A DNA stretch of 64,000 bases from Mycobacterium sp. DL592 (GTDB lineage Bacteria > Actinomycetota > Actinomycetes > Mycobacteriales > Mycobacteriaceae): assembly GCF_011694515.1 (NCBI RefSeq), contig NZ_CP050192.1, positions 1,911,031-1,975,030 on the forward strand, given 5' to 3'. Position numbers and translations under genes: made by a program. Every line of letters starts with the position of its first letter. Positions within the stretch are counted from its first letter, which is position 1. This document shows, in pieces, positions 53,933-62,184 of the stretch. The notes under the pieces are model-generated. The model saw nothing but the letters and a program-made list of their open reading frames with translations. It was not told where the DNA came from and did not search any database.

Positions 53933-56900
53933 GTGAGGGATGGCGTGTTGACCACTGAGACTCCGGCGAAACCGACCGTCGAATCGGCGCACGGCTCCCC
54001 CGACCGCGTGGCGCTATTGCTCGAGCATGACCCCCAGTTCCGGGCATCCCTGCCGCGCCAGGACGTCATCGACGCGGCCCGGCAGCCGGGTCTGCGCCTG
54101 TCTGAGGTGCTACAGACGCTGGTCGAGGGGTATGACGACCGCCCAGCCCTCGGCAGTAGATCGGCGACCACCGTTGCCGACGAGGTCACCGGTCGTCGCG
54201 TGACGCAACTCCTGCCGTCCTTCGACACGATGTCCTACCGCGAACTCTGGTCGCGGGTGCGGGCCGTGGCCGGTGCGTGGCACCACGACCCGCAGACTCC
54301 CATCGTGGCCGGCGACTTCGTCGCAACGATCGGATTCGCCAGCGCCGACTACCTCACCCTCGACCTGGTGTGCGGCTACCTCGGACTGGTCGCAGTTCCG
54401 CTGCAGCACAACACTTCTGCTACCCGGCTGGCGCCTATACTCGAGGAGACCACCCCGCGTGTCCTGGCGGTCAGCGCCGCCTATCTCGATCTTGCGGTCG
54501 AGGTGGCAGCGGACGCGCCGTGGCTGTCGCGTCTGGTCGTATTCGACTTCCGGCCCGACGATGACGACCATCAGGATCGCCTCCGCCGGGCCCGCCACCA
54601 ATTCGCCGATGCGCACAGAGACGTCGTCATCGAGACACTCCCCGACCTCATCGCGCGCGGCGCCGAGCTGCCGGAAGCTCCGTTGTTCACCGACGGGCCC
54701 GACGACCGGCTGGCGATGATCCTGTACACCTCGGGAAGCACCGGCGCACCCAAAGGTGCGATGTGGACCGAGCGGATGGTCGCCACACTGTGGACCATTC
54801 CGCTCAAGCAGCCCGACGCGGTGGTCATCAACCTCAACTTCATGCCGCTCAACCACATGGGCGGACGGCTCCCGCTGTCTGCGGCCTTCCAGGCCGGCGG
54901 CACAAGCTATTTCGTTGCCGAGCCGGACCTGTCGACGCTGTTCGAGGACTGGGCGCTGGTGCGTCCCACCGACCTGGGTCTTGTTCCGCGTGTGGTCGAC
55001 ATGCTCTACCAGCATTACCGGCAGATCGTGGACCGCCTGACGGTCGAGGGTCGCGACCTCGACGCCGCCGAGCAGGTGGCGATGACCGAGGTTCGCGACC
55101 AGTTGCTGGGCGGGCGGGTCGTCTCCGGCTTCGTCAGCACCGCACCGCTCGCCGCCGAGATGCGGTCCTTCCTGCAGTCCTGCCTGCAGGTGAACGTTGT
55201 CGACGCCTACGGCCTGACTGAAATCGGTGCGGTCACCACCGACGGCAACGTGGTTCGGCCACTTGTCATCGACTACAAACTCGTCGACGTCCCCGAGCTC
55301 GGCTATTTCGCTACTGACAAGCCGCACCCTCGCGGGGAGCTCCTGGTCAAGAGTGCGGCCGCGATGCCCGGCTACTACAAACGCCCGGAGATCACGGCCG
55401 AGGTCTTCGACGCCGACGGCTACTACCGCACAGGCGACATCGTCGCCGAACTGGCGCCGGACCGGCTGGCGTACGTGGACCGACGCAACAATGTCATCAA
55501 GCTCTCGCAGGGCGAGTTCGTCGCGGTGGCCAAGCTCGAGGCGGAATTCGCACGGACGCCGCTGATCCGGCAGATCTACCTCTACGGCAACAGTGAACGG
55601 TCCGCTCTCGTCGCGGTCGTCGTGCCGACCGACGATGCCTTGACGCGGCATGGCGAAGTGAGCGATGACCTGAAGGCGGCGATCCGCGGCGAAATCTCCC
55701 GCACGGCCAGCGATGTTGATCTGCAGCCCTATGAGATCCCCGTCGACTTCCTCGTCGAAACGGTGCCGTTCAGTGCCGCCAACGGGCTGCTGTCGGGGGT
55801 GGGCAAGCTGCTGCGCCCGAAACTGAAGGAACGCTACGGTGCTGCCCTCGAACGCCTCTACGAGGAGCTCGAGACGGCCCGCGCCGATGAAGTCCGTGCC
55901 TTGCGTGACAATGCTGCCCGTCAACCGGTCGTCGATACCGTCATCCAAGCGGCGGCCGCGCTGCTCGGCATCGCGTCTATGACCGTCGCGCGCGACGATC
56001 ATTTCATTGACCTTGGCGGGGATTCGCTTCTTGCGCTGACATTTTCCAACCTCCTTCAGGAGCTCTTCGGCGTCGAAACCCCGGTGGGGTTGCTGACCGG
56101 CCCGACGACCACCCTTGCCGACATTGCAGATCATCTCGAAAAGGAAAGGGAGGACGGGCCTTTCGGTCCGACGCCGGACAGCGTGCACGGACCGCACGCC
56201 ACCACCATTCGCGCCACAGACCTGACGCTGGACAGGTTCCTCCCACAGGATCTCCTCGCCCATGCCCGGACGCTGCCGCCACCGACGGAGCATGCGCCCG
56301 CCACCGTGTTGCTGACCGGTGCCAACGGTTATCTGGGAAGGTTCCTCGCGTTGGAGTGGCTGCAGCGGCTCGCCGACACCGGCGGAACGCTGATCTGCCT
56401 GCTGCGGGGTGCCGACGACGACTCGGCACGGGCACGGTTGGCGCAGATCTTCGATGACGGCGATCCGGCACTGAGCACCCACTTCCGTGCGTTGGCCAAC
56501 GAGCACCTCGAGGTCATCGCCGGCGACATCAGCAAGCCACAGTTCGGTTTGACCCCGCAGGTGTGGGACGCCTTGGCGACACGTGTCGACCTGATCGTGC
56601 ATCCGGCAGCCCTGGTCAATCATGTTCTGCCGTATCGCCAGTTGTTCGGTCCGAACGTCGTGGGAACCGCTGAGATCATCCGGCTTGCGCTCAGCGGCCG
56701 GCTGAAACCGGTCAACTATCTGTCGACCGTCTCGGTTGCCATGACCGTGGATGCAGAGGTCTTCTCCGAGGACGGTGACATCCGCGAGATCAGCGCAGAG
56801 CGCCCGGTCGACGACTCCTACGCCAACGGCTACGGCAACAGCAAGTGGGCCGGCGAAGTTCTCCTGCGGGAGGCGCACGACCTGTGCGGTCTCCCGGTCT

Positions 56901-57496
56901 CGGTGTTCCGCTCCGGCATGATCCTCGCCGACCGGCGGTATGCCGGGCAGCTGAACGTCCCTGACATGTTCACCCGCCTGATCTACAGCCTGTTGGTCAC
57001 GGGTCTGGCGCCGGGCTCGTTCTATCAGAGGTCATCTGGGGGCGGACGGTCACGTGCGCACTACGACGGACTGCCCGTCGATTTCATCGCCGAGTCGATC
57101 ACGACACTGGGCTCCGGTGAACGACGCGGCTTCCGTTCCTACGACGTGATGAACCCACACGACGACGGCGTCTCACTCGACGTCTTCGTCGACTGGCTCA
57201 TCGAAGCGGGTCATCGGATCGATCTCGTCGATGACTACGGAGAGTGGTTCCTCCGCTTCGAGACCGCTCTGCGTGCGCTGCCCGAAGAGCAGCGCCAACT
57301 CTCGGTACTCCCCCTGTTGTCCGCTTACCACCGTCCGGACGCACCGGTGCTCGGCTCGCTGGCTCCCGCGGACGTCTTCCGGGACGCCGTGCAAGCGAAC
57401 GCCATCGGCGCCGACGCCGACATCCCCCACCTGTCCCGGCAGTTGATCGACAAGTACGTCAGCGACCTCCGGGGACTCGGACTTCTGCCCGCCTGA
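53933..57496 (+). CDS. car: Carboxylic acid reductase (A-T-R, FadD9-like)
   Basis: 1187 residues. Adenylation domain (1-~640) with YTSGSTGAPKG (~265-275), YGLTEIG and YRTGDIV. Phosphopantetheine carrier with LGGD-S698-L, then a thioester-reductase domain with NADP motif GANGYLG (~795) and catalytic Tyr/Lys in Y-A-N-G-Y-G-N-S-K. It reduces carboxylic acids to aldehydes using ATP and NADPH and needs a phosphopantetheinyl transferase, which is not in the window. GTG 53933 is the longest start; GTG 53945 or TTG 53948 (after GAGGGA) are possible. It follows the palindrome and precedes an SDR gene by 31 bp. Confidence 0.95.
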   Translation: MRDGVLTTETPAKPTVESAHGSPDRVALLLEHDPQFRASLPRQDVIDAARQPGLRLSEVLQTLVEGYDDRPALGSRSATTVADEVTGRRVTQLLPSFDTMSYRELWSRVRAVAGAWHHDPQTPIVAGDFVATIGFASADYLTLDLVCGYLGLVAVPLQHNTSATRLAPILEETTPRVLAVSAAYLDLAVEVAADAPWLSRLVVFDFRPDDDDHQDRLRRARHQFADAHRDVVIETLPDLIARGAELPEAPLFTDGPDDRLAMILYTSGSTGAPKGAMWTERMVATLWTIPLKQPDAVVINLNFMPLNHMGGRLPLSAAFQAGGTSYFVAEPDLSTLFEDWALVRPTDLGLVPRVVDMLYQHYRQIVDRLTVEGRDLDAAEQVAMTEVRDQLLGGRVVSGFVSTAPLAAEMRSFLQSCLQVNVVDAYGLTEIGAVTTDGNVVRPLVIDYKLVDVPELGYFATDKPHPRGELLVKSAAAMPGYYKRPEITAEVFDADGYYRTGDIVAELAPDRLAYVDRRNNVIKLSQGEFVAVAKLEAEFARTPLIRQIYLYGNSERSALVAVVVPTDDALTRHGEVSDDLKAAIRGEISRTASDVDLQPYEIPVDFLVETVPFSAANGLLSGVGKLLRPKLKERYGAALERLYEELETARADEVRALRDNAARQPVVDTVIQAAAALLGIASMTVARDDHFIDLGGDSLLALTFSNLLQELFGVETPVGLLTGPTTTLADIADHLEKEREDGPFGPTPDSVHGPHATTIRATDLTLDRFLPQDLLAHARTLPPPTEHAPATVLLTGANGYLGRFLALEWLQRLADTGGTLICLLRGADDDSARARLAQIFDDGDPALSTHFRALANEHLEVIAGDISKPQFGLTPQVWDALATRVDLIVHPAALVNHVLPYRQLFGPNVVGTAEIIRLALSGRLKPVNYLSTVSVAMTVDAEVFSEDGDIREISAERPVDDSYANGYGNSKWAGEVLLREAHDLCGLPVSVFRSGMILADRRYAGQLNVPDMFTRLIYSLLVTGLAPGSFYQRSSGGGRSRAHYDGLPVDFIAESITTLGSGERRGFRSYDVMNPHDDGVSLDVFVDWLIEAGHRIDLVDDYGEWFLRFETALRALPEEQRQLSVLPLLSAYHRPDAPVLGSLAPADVFRDAVQANAIGADADIPHLSRQLIDKYVSDLRGLGLLPA

Positions 57497-57527
57497 CATC
57501 TCACCACGAACAAAGGAACACATTCGC

Positions 57528-58328
57528 ATGACTTCACCGAAACCGGTCGCACTCGTCACCGGCGCCAAATCAGGCCTCGGCAGATTCGCCGCCCGTGCCC
57601 TGACCGATGCGGGATTTCAGGTGGTGGGCACGAGCCGCACGGCCGACAGCCAGGACCTGTCCATCCTCGAACTCGATGTCACCCGCGACGAATCCGTGGC
57701 AGCCGCGGTCGACGCGGTGATTGCGCGGTTCGGGCGTATCGACGTACTGGTCAACAACGCCGGTATGGGCCTCAACGGAGCGAGCGAGGAGAACTCGATC
57801 GCCCAGTCGCAGCGGCTCTTCGACATCAACGTCTTCGGCGTCATGAGGATGACGAACGCTGTCCTGCCGCAGATGCGCAAACAGGGCAGCGGACGCATCG
57901 TGAACATCTCGTCGATCTTCGGATTGATGCCTGCTCCCTTCATGGCTTCCTACAGCGCGACCAAATTCGCCGTCGAGGGCTATTCCGAATCGGTCGACCA
58001 CGAAGTTCGCGAGGACAACATCCGCGTCGTTCTTGTCGAACCGGGCGGTACCAGAACCGGATTCGACGACAACACAGCTGAACCCGATAACCCGCTGCCA
58101 GCCTACGAGAATCGGCGGCGGCGCTCGAATCAGGCTGTGGCCGATCAAGTCAACAACGGCGACGATCCCGAGGTTGTCGCCAAGGCGATCGTGGCCGCCG
58201 CGACGGACAACAATCCGAAATTGCGTTATCCGGCCGGCTCCGCGCGACAGCTGAGCGCCATGCGCCGCTTCGTTCCTCGTGTGGCATTCGACAAGCAACT
58301 GCGTAAGTCCCTCGCTGTCGGGAACTGA
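57528..58328 (+). CDS. Short-chain dehydrogenase/reductase
   Basis: 266 residues, classical SDR: cofactor motif T11-G-A-K-S-G-L-G18, NNAG at 76-79, catalytic S128/S129 (NISS), Y142 and K146 (YSATK). The glycine motif followed by SRTAD suggests NADP(H) preference. An AAAGGA ribosome site lies upstream of ATG 57528. Placed directly after the CAR gene, it could reduce the aldehyde product to an alcohol or oxidise a precursor. The pair is probably one HxlR-controlled operon. Confidence 0.92.
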   Translation: MTSPKPVALVTGAKSGLGRFAARALTDAGFQVVGTSRTADSQDLSILELDVTRDESVAAAVDAVIARFGRIDVLVNNAGMGLNGASEENSIAQSQRLFDINVFGVMRMTNAVLPQMRKQGSGRIVNISSIFGLMPAPFMASYSATKFAVEGYSESVDHEVREDNIRVVLVEPGGTRTGFDDNTAEPDNPLPAYENRRRRSNQAVADQVNNGDDPEVVAKAIVAAATDNNPKLRYPAGSARQLSAMRRFVPRVAFDKQLRKSLAVGN

Positions 58329-58330
58329 CG

Positions 58331-58410
58331 ATGCACGCCGTGGGCTCGCGGCGTGCACTACGAGATCCTGGCCAGCGCCGCGTCAACCACGGGGCGGGCG
58401 GCCTACGCAG
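58331..58410 (+). repeat. Decayed copy of the 5' end of the gene at 60309
   Basis: About 50 bases (cgccgtgggctcgcggcgtg through gccgcgtcaac) match 60293-60344 with only a few differences. The match then resumes after a deletion of about 13 bases and ends near 58410. The -10 TAGGCT of the intact gene is TGGGCT here, and the frame is broken. A non-functional duplicated fragment lying between the SDR and LLM genes. Confidence 0.7.
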
Positions 58411-58524
58411 GTGTCAATCAATCTGGCGGCATTACACTTCGGCCGGGCGATACCGACCCGGAATAAACTCCGCGCCCCGTGGGCTTGGCCAAAGAGTCGC
58501 CCTCTCCCCGACTCAGGAGCATCC

Positions 58525-59334
58525 ATGACCCGACCCGTCCGTGTCGCTGTGCAGATCCAGCCCGGCGGCACGCCCGATTACCGCACATGGCGCGAGGCCG
58601 TAGTGGCCGCCGACGACCTCGGCGTCGACGTGATCTTCGGCTACGACCACTTCCACCGCCCGGCGATGAAAGCCCTCGTCGATGGCAAGCCGGTCCTGTT
58701 CGACGAGCAGCCCGACGTCGCCAACTTCGAGGGCTGGACCGCGCTCGCGTCGTGGGGCGAGATCACCTCACACGCCGAGATCGGGCTCCTCGTCACCGGC
58801 GTCGGCTACCGCAACGCGGACCTGCTCGCCGACATGGCGCGCACCGTCGACCACATCAGCGGTGGCCGGCTCATCCTCGGCCTCGGCGCTGGATGGTACG
58901 AAAAGGATTACACCACTTACGGTTACGACTTCGGCAGCTTCGGCTCTCGCTTCGATCTGTTCGACGAGAGCCTGATCCGCATCGAAAACCGGCTCGCCGC
59001 ACTGATTCCGCCGCCGGTGCGCAAGCTCCCAATCCTCATCGGAGGCACGGGGCCCAAGCGGTCGCTCCCCGCTGTTGCGCGGCACGCCGACATCTGGCAC
59101 GCATTCCAGGATCTCGAGGCGTTCCGCCGGTCCAGCGACCGTGTCGACGAGCTTGCATCGACTTTCGGCCGCAACGGTGCCGATATCGAACGCTCGACGC
59201 TCTGGGAGAACGCCGCCAGCGCCGATGGTTTCCGCGAGGCAGGAGTGACTTTGTTCCAGACCGAACTCACCGCCGACAGTGGTTACGACCTCACGTCCCT
59301 CAAGCAGGTCCTGGCGTGGCGGGACAACGGCTGA
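58525..59334 (+). CDS. LLM-class F420-dependent oxidoreductase
   Basis: 269 residues from ATG 58525 (MTRPVRVAVQIQPGGTPDY), with AGGAG six bases upstream. F420-type luciferase-like fold: VIFGYDHFHRPAM, ASWGEITSHAEIGLLVTGVGYRNADLLADMARTVDHISGGRLILGLGAGWYEKDYTTYGYDFGSFGSRFDLFDESL, LPILIGGTGPKR. It matches the TIGR03854/TIGR03560-like mycobacterial groups by appearance. Cofactor F420 is family-based inference; substrate unknown. Confidence 0.9.
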   Translation: MTRPVRVAVQIQPGGTPDYRTWREAVVAADDLGVDVIFGYDHFHRPAMKALVDGKPVLFDEQPDVANFEGWTALASWGEITSHAEIGLLVTGVGYRNADLLADMARTVDHISGGRLILGLGAGWYEKDYTTYGYDFGSFGSRFDLFDESLIRIENRLAALIPPPVRKLPILIGGTGPKRSLPAVARHADIWHAFQDLEAFRRSSDRVDELASTFGRNGADIERSTLWENAASADGFREAGVTLFQTELTADSGYDLTSLKQVLAWRDNG

Positions 59335-59376
59335 CGGGGTATCGCTCCCGCATCCCCCGTCGGGCAAGATCAACCC

Positions 59377-59610
59377 ATGCGAAAATTCTCTGGCCGTTCG
59401 GGCAGCGCCCTCCTTGCCGCCGCTCCCATTGCTGCCATGTCACTGTTCGGAGCCGGGATCGGTTCGGCAGAGCCCCTAAACTGCCCCAACGGACAGTTCT
59501 GGGACCCGATCACCAACACCTGCCAGACGCCGCGTCCGGCGGACAACTGTGCGCCCGGTGAGTACTGGAACCCGTTGTCCAACGTCTGCCGGCCCCTTGG
59601 GCAACTCTAG
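59377..59610 (+). CDS. Small secreted Cys-rich protein with two repeats
   Basis: 77 residues. A Sec signal peptide (RKFSGRSGSALLAAAPIAAM...GIGSA) leaves a mature chain of about 46 residues with two copies of a C-x-x-G-x-[FY]-W-[DN]-P-[IL]-[TS]-N-x-C unit (CPNGQFWDPITNTC and CAPGEYWNPLSNVC). Each unit can form one disulfide. The layout recalls chitin-binding-like mini-domains. Function unknown; secreted or wall-associated. Confidence 0.75.
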   Translation: MRKFSGRSGSALLAAAPIAAMSLFGAGIGSAEPLNCPNGQFWDPITNTCQTPRPADNCAPGEYWNPLSNVCRPLGQL

Positions 59611-59692
59611 GCCGCTTCGCTGCCCTCGGCGGCGAGGAGATACGACAGCGCCCTGACTACTCGGGGAACAGCACCAGGGTGGACACTATGAC

Positions 59693-60244
59693 GTGGCCCT
59701 TTCTGCAACAGTGTTCAAAGTCGAACTTGGCGTCTCCGATGTCGATCACGGTTACTACGCCGATCACACGCTGACCGTGGCCCGTCATCCCAGTGAGACC
59801 GACGAGCGGATGGTGGTGCGGTTGTTGGCATTTGGGCTGCGCGCGCACCGGCTCAGTGATGTCGACGGTGATTTGGCGTTCGGGGCGGGCCTATCCACCC
59901 CTGGCGTGCCGGACCTGCGACTCGCGGACTTCACGGGCCGGATCCTGGAGTGGATCACCGTTGGCCAGCCTGATGAACGTGTCTTGGGCAAGGCGGCCAG
60001 CCAGGCCGACGAGGTGCTGCTGTTCCCGTTCGCAGCCGGCGTGGCCACCTGGTGGCGCACCGTGGGACCTAAAGTGGCGGGGCTGCGGAACCTGTCGGTG
60101 GTGCAGATACCGCACGAACCGGTGCAGCAACTGGCCCAGAGTGTCGATCGACGGGTCTCGGCCCAGGTGATGGTGATGGAAAGCCAGGTGACGATGAGCG
60201 TGGGTGGTGTCGATGTCACCTTCACGCCCGAGCCCTTGGAGTGA
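59693..60244 (+). CDS. YaeQ family protein
   Basis: 183 residues from GTG 59693. The YaeQ family pattern is clear: ALSATVFKVELGVSDVDHGYYADHTLTVARHPSETDERMVVRLLAFGLRAH, then DFTGRILEWITVGQPDERVLGKAASQADEVLLFPF and QVMVMESQVTMSVGGVDVTF. YaeQ has a degenerate PD-(D/E)xK nuclease fold (here Asp of L-R-L-A-D-F, Glu of ILEWI, Lys of GKA). Biological role unclear. No strong ribosome site is seen. Confidence 0.9.
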   Translation: MALSATVFKVELGVSDVDHGYYADHTLTVARHPSETDERMVVRLLAFGLRAHRLSDVDGDLAFGAGLSTPGVPDLRLADFTGRILEWITVGQPDERVLGKAASQADEVLLFPFAAGVATWWRTVGPKVAGLRNLSVVQIPHEPVQQLAQSVDRRVSAQVMVMESQVTMSVGGVDVTFTPEPLE

Positions 60245-60308
60245 ACGGGCTGAGCTGGCGGTGCTTCCCAGGCGCAGCAATGCTCCGTTCGCGCCGTAGG
60301 CTCACGGC

Positions 60309-60518
60309 GTGCACAACGAGATCCTGGCCAGCGCCGCGTCAACGGCGGCGCTGACGACGGGGCTGGCGGCCTATGCAGCGTTGATCTTCGCCGGCATCGC
60401 GGTCGCGATCTACGACGTACGCCGGCACCGACGGGGGCGGGCGATCGCCGCCGCCGTGTTGGTCGGAGTACTTACCCTGATCGGGCTGGTTATCGCGATC
60501 ATCAGCAGCGTCGCATGA
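60309..60518 (+). CDS. Small membrane protein
   Basis: 69 residues from GTG 60309 (HNEILASAASTAALTTG): two transmembrane helices (LAAYAALIFAGIAVAIY and AAAVLVGVLTLIGLVIAII) separated by a basic loop DVRRHRRGR. TAGGCT at 60297-60302 ends six bases before the GTG, so a leaderless transcript is likely. No known family recognised. A broken copy of its beginning lies at 58331-58410. Confidence 0.7.
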   Translation: MHNEILASAASTAALTTGLAAYAALIFAGIAVAIYDVRRHRRGRAIAAAVLVGVLTLIGLVIAIISSVA

Positions 60519-60561
60519 GCCGTCACAAACATGCAGCCAGCAGTCAGCACCGCTCCCCCGG

Positions 60562-61187
60562 CTACAACAGCCACTCGGCCAGCGGGTGTACAAAGTAGCG
60601 CAATGAGAACGCCTCGTACACCGCACCGACGATGAGCAGAGCCAGGGCCGGAAGCGTCAGCCAGCCGAGGTCCCGCAGCCCTCGAAGGTAGCCTTGGCGG
60701 CGATTTTCGGCGCCGACGGTCCCGGGTGCGACCCAGCCCTTGCCGAGCAGATAGACACCCAACAGCAGCAGCAGGTAGGCTGCAATTCGACGATCACCGT
60801 AAGCGAGTGCGGTATCAGAGCCACCCAGCCGATGTCTTGCGCAGGAACGAGCGTCATCCCTGTGGCCAAGGCCCAGTAGGCGAAGAACGCAATGCCCGCG
60901 AACGGCACGATCAACGACGGCGCAACGATGGTCAGCGCTCCCATCTTGAGGGTGTTCACCGCGAGAATCGTCAGTGCGAACAGCCAGGGGTTGGCGATCA
61001 GCGACTGGACGAGATCGGCTGTCCCGTCATCCTGTAACCGCCTGTGCTGCGCCTGGCTGAGTTTTGGAAATGCCAGCCCTACGCCGAACCCGGCCAGAAG
61101 TGTCCCGTAGACAGCCACATTCGCCGCCCGGTAGGCCTTGGCGTTCTCAGCGATGATCCGGAACGGCGGAGTCTGTCTGATAGCCAT
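60562..61187 (-). pseudogene. SpoIIM/DUF95-like membrane protein, frameshifted
   Basis: Two overlapping minus-strand frames make up one protein. From ATG 61187 (MAIRQTPPFRIIAENAK) the first frame gives three or four helices to LIPHSLTVIVELQ. Homology then continues in the other frame as AYLLLLLGVYLLGKGWVAP to LAEWLL with its stop at 60562. Loss of one G near 60780 (CAGGCC read as CAGCC on the coding strand) explains the shift. The LPHS...E segment and following helices are those of stage II sporulation protein M-like proteins. It may be a sequencing error or a real pseudogene. Confidence 0.75.
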
Positions 61188-61358
61188 GCTGTCTCCTCAC
61201 CGAGGTGCAACTCGAGCTCGACGTCGCGTGTAACCATCCGAGGTTGACGCCAACCGATCGCCCAACCGCTGCGGAGCAGCTCGGGCGATTCCGCACCACC
61301 CGGCAACCGGGCCCGCCTAGGATCGCGAGATTGCACCGCTCGAATGATGGGGGCCGTG

Positions 61359-62168
61359 ATGACCTTTCGAACGCGCTCGCTCCTGATGATGCTGACCCTA
61401 TTGGTTACGACGGTCCTCGTGGCCCCTGGGCTCGGCAACGCCGACACCGGCGGCTATCCCTTTTCGTGCAGCTGGGATTCGCTGACATCTGACTTCGCGG
61501 CACGCGACGAGCTGGCGCAGTCCCCCGTCGCTACCGACCAGTGGTACACGACAACGCCCGCCGGACGGTACAAGAACGGTGGATGGGGACCGGCGGCGAG
61601 CACGTATCCGCCGCCGGTCATCCCCCAGGACTCCGGCTGCGACCCCGCGACGTGGAAGCAGGAGCGGGTCCTCGCGGTCGCGATGCGCTACCTCAACACT
61701 CCCGACAACCCGCTGGGCCTGCAGTACCGCCACCACCACATCCCGGGCTGGGATCCACCCACGTCGACGTATGCCGGTGACGCCGAAGAGAATCCGGACA
61801 CCGACGCGCCACGCAGCACCACCGCATGGGACGCCGGGCGAGGGCTGGACTGCTCGAATTTCACCGCCTGGGTCTACAACTACGGTCTGGGCATCAAGTT
61901 CGGCGGCGACGTCCACAAGCAGTTCGCCGGCAGCGCAGGGCCGATGGGCAGCCGCATCCCCGCAGAATGGCCGTTCCAGCCCGGCGATCTGATCTATCTG
62001 CATCCCAACGGAAACCCAAGCGTGGCTTCACATGTCGTGATCTACATCGATGATCAACACGTCATCGACAGCCGCGTCGACGCCCAGAACCTCCCCGGAG
62101 TCCAGATCCGCACCCGATCAGGCTGGTACCGGGACGCCGTTCTGGGCGCCTGGCGACCCATCGGGTGA
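61359..62168 (+). CDS. Secreted NlpC/P60-like protein
   Basis: 269 residues from ATG 61359 (MTFRTRSLLMMLTLLVTT), with upstream GGGGG; ATGs at 61344 and 61347 are alternatives. Signal peptide ending GLGNA-DT. The C-terminal ~115 residues resemble NlpC/P60 papain-like peptidases: C165 in G-L-D-C-S-N-F-T-A-W, then PGDLIYLHP and H225 in S-H-V-V-I-Y-I. NlpC/P60 enzymes cut peptidoglycan stem peptides, and the N-terminal region (CSWDSLTSDFAARDELAQ...) has no known domain. Convergent with the cysteine desulfurase gene. Confidence 0.82.
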   Translation: MTFRTRSLLMMLTLLVTTVLVAPGLGNADTGGYPFSCSWDSLTSDFAARDELAQSPVATDQWYTTTPAGRYKNGGWGPAASTYPPPVIPQDSGCDPATWKQERVLAVAMRYLNTPDNPLGLQYRHHHIPGWDPPTSTYAGDAEENPDTDAPRSTTAWDAGRGLDCSNFTAWVYNYGLGIKFGGDVHKQFAGSAGPMGSRIPAEWPFQPGDLIYLHPNGNPSVASHVVIYIDDQHVIDSRVDAQNLPGVQIRTRSGWYRDAVLGAWRPIG

Positions 62169-62184
62169 CGTGATCAGGACTGCG

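Noticed and set aside
54110..56878. A 922-codon minus-strand frame inside the carboxylic acid reductase gene
   Set aside because: High-GC antisense shadow; the plus strand has all three CAR domains.
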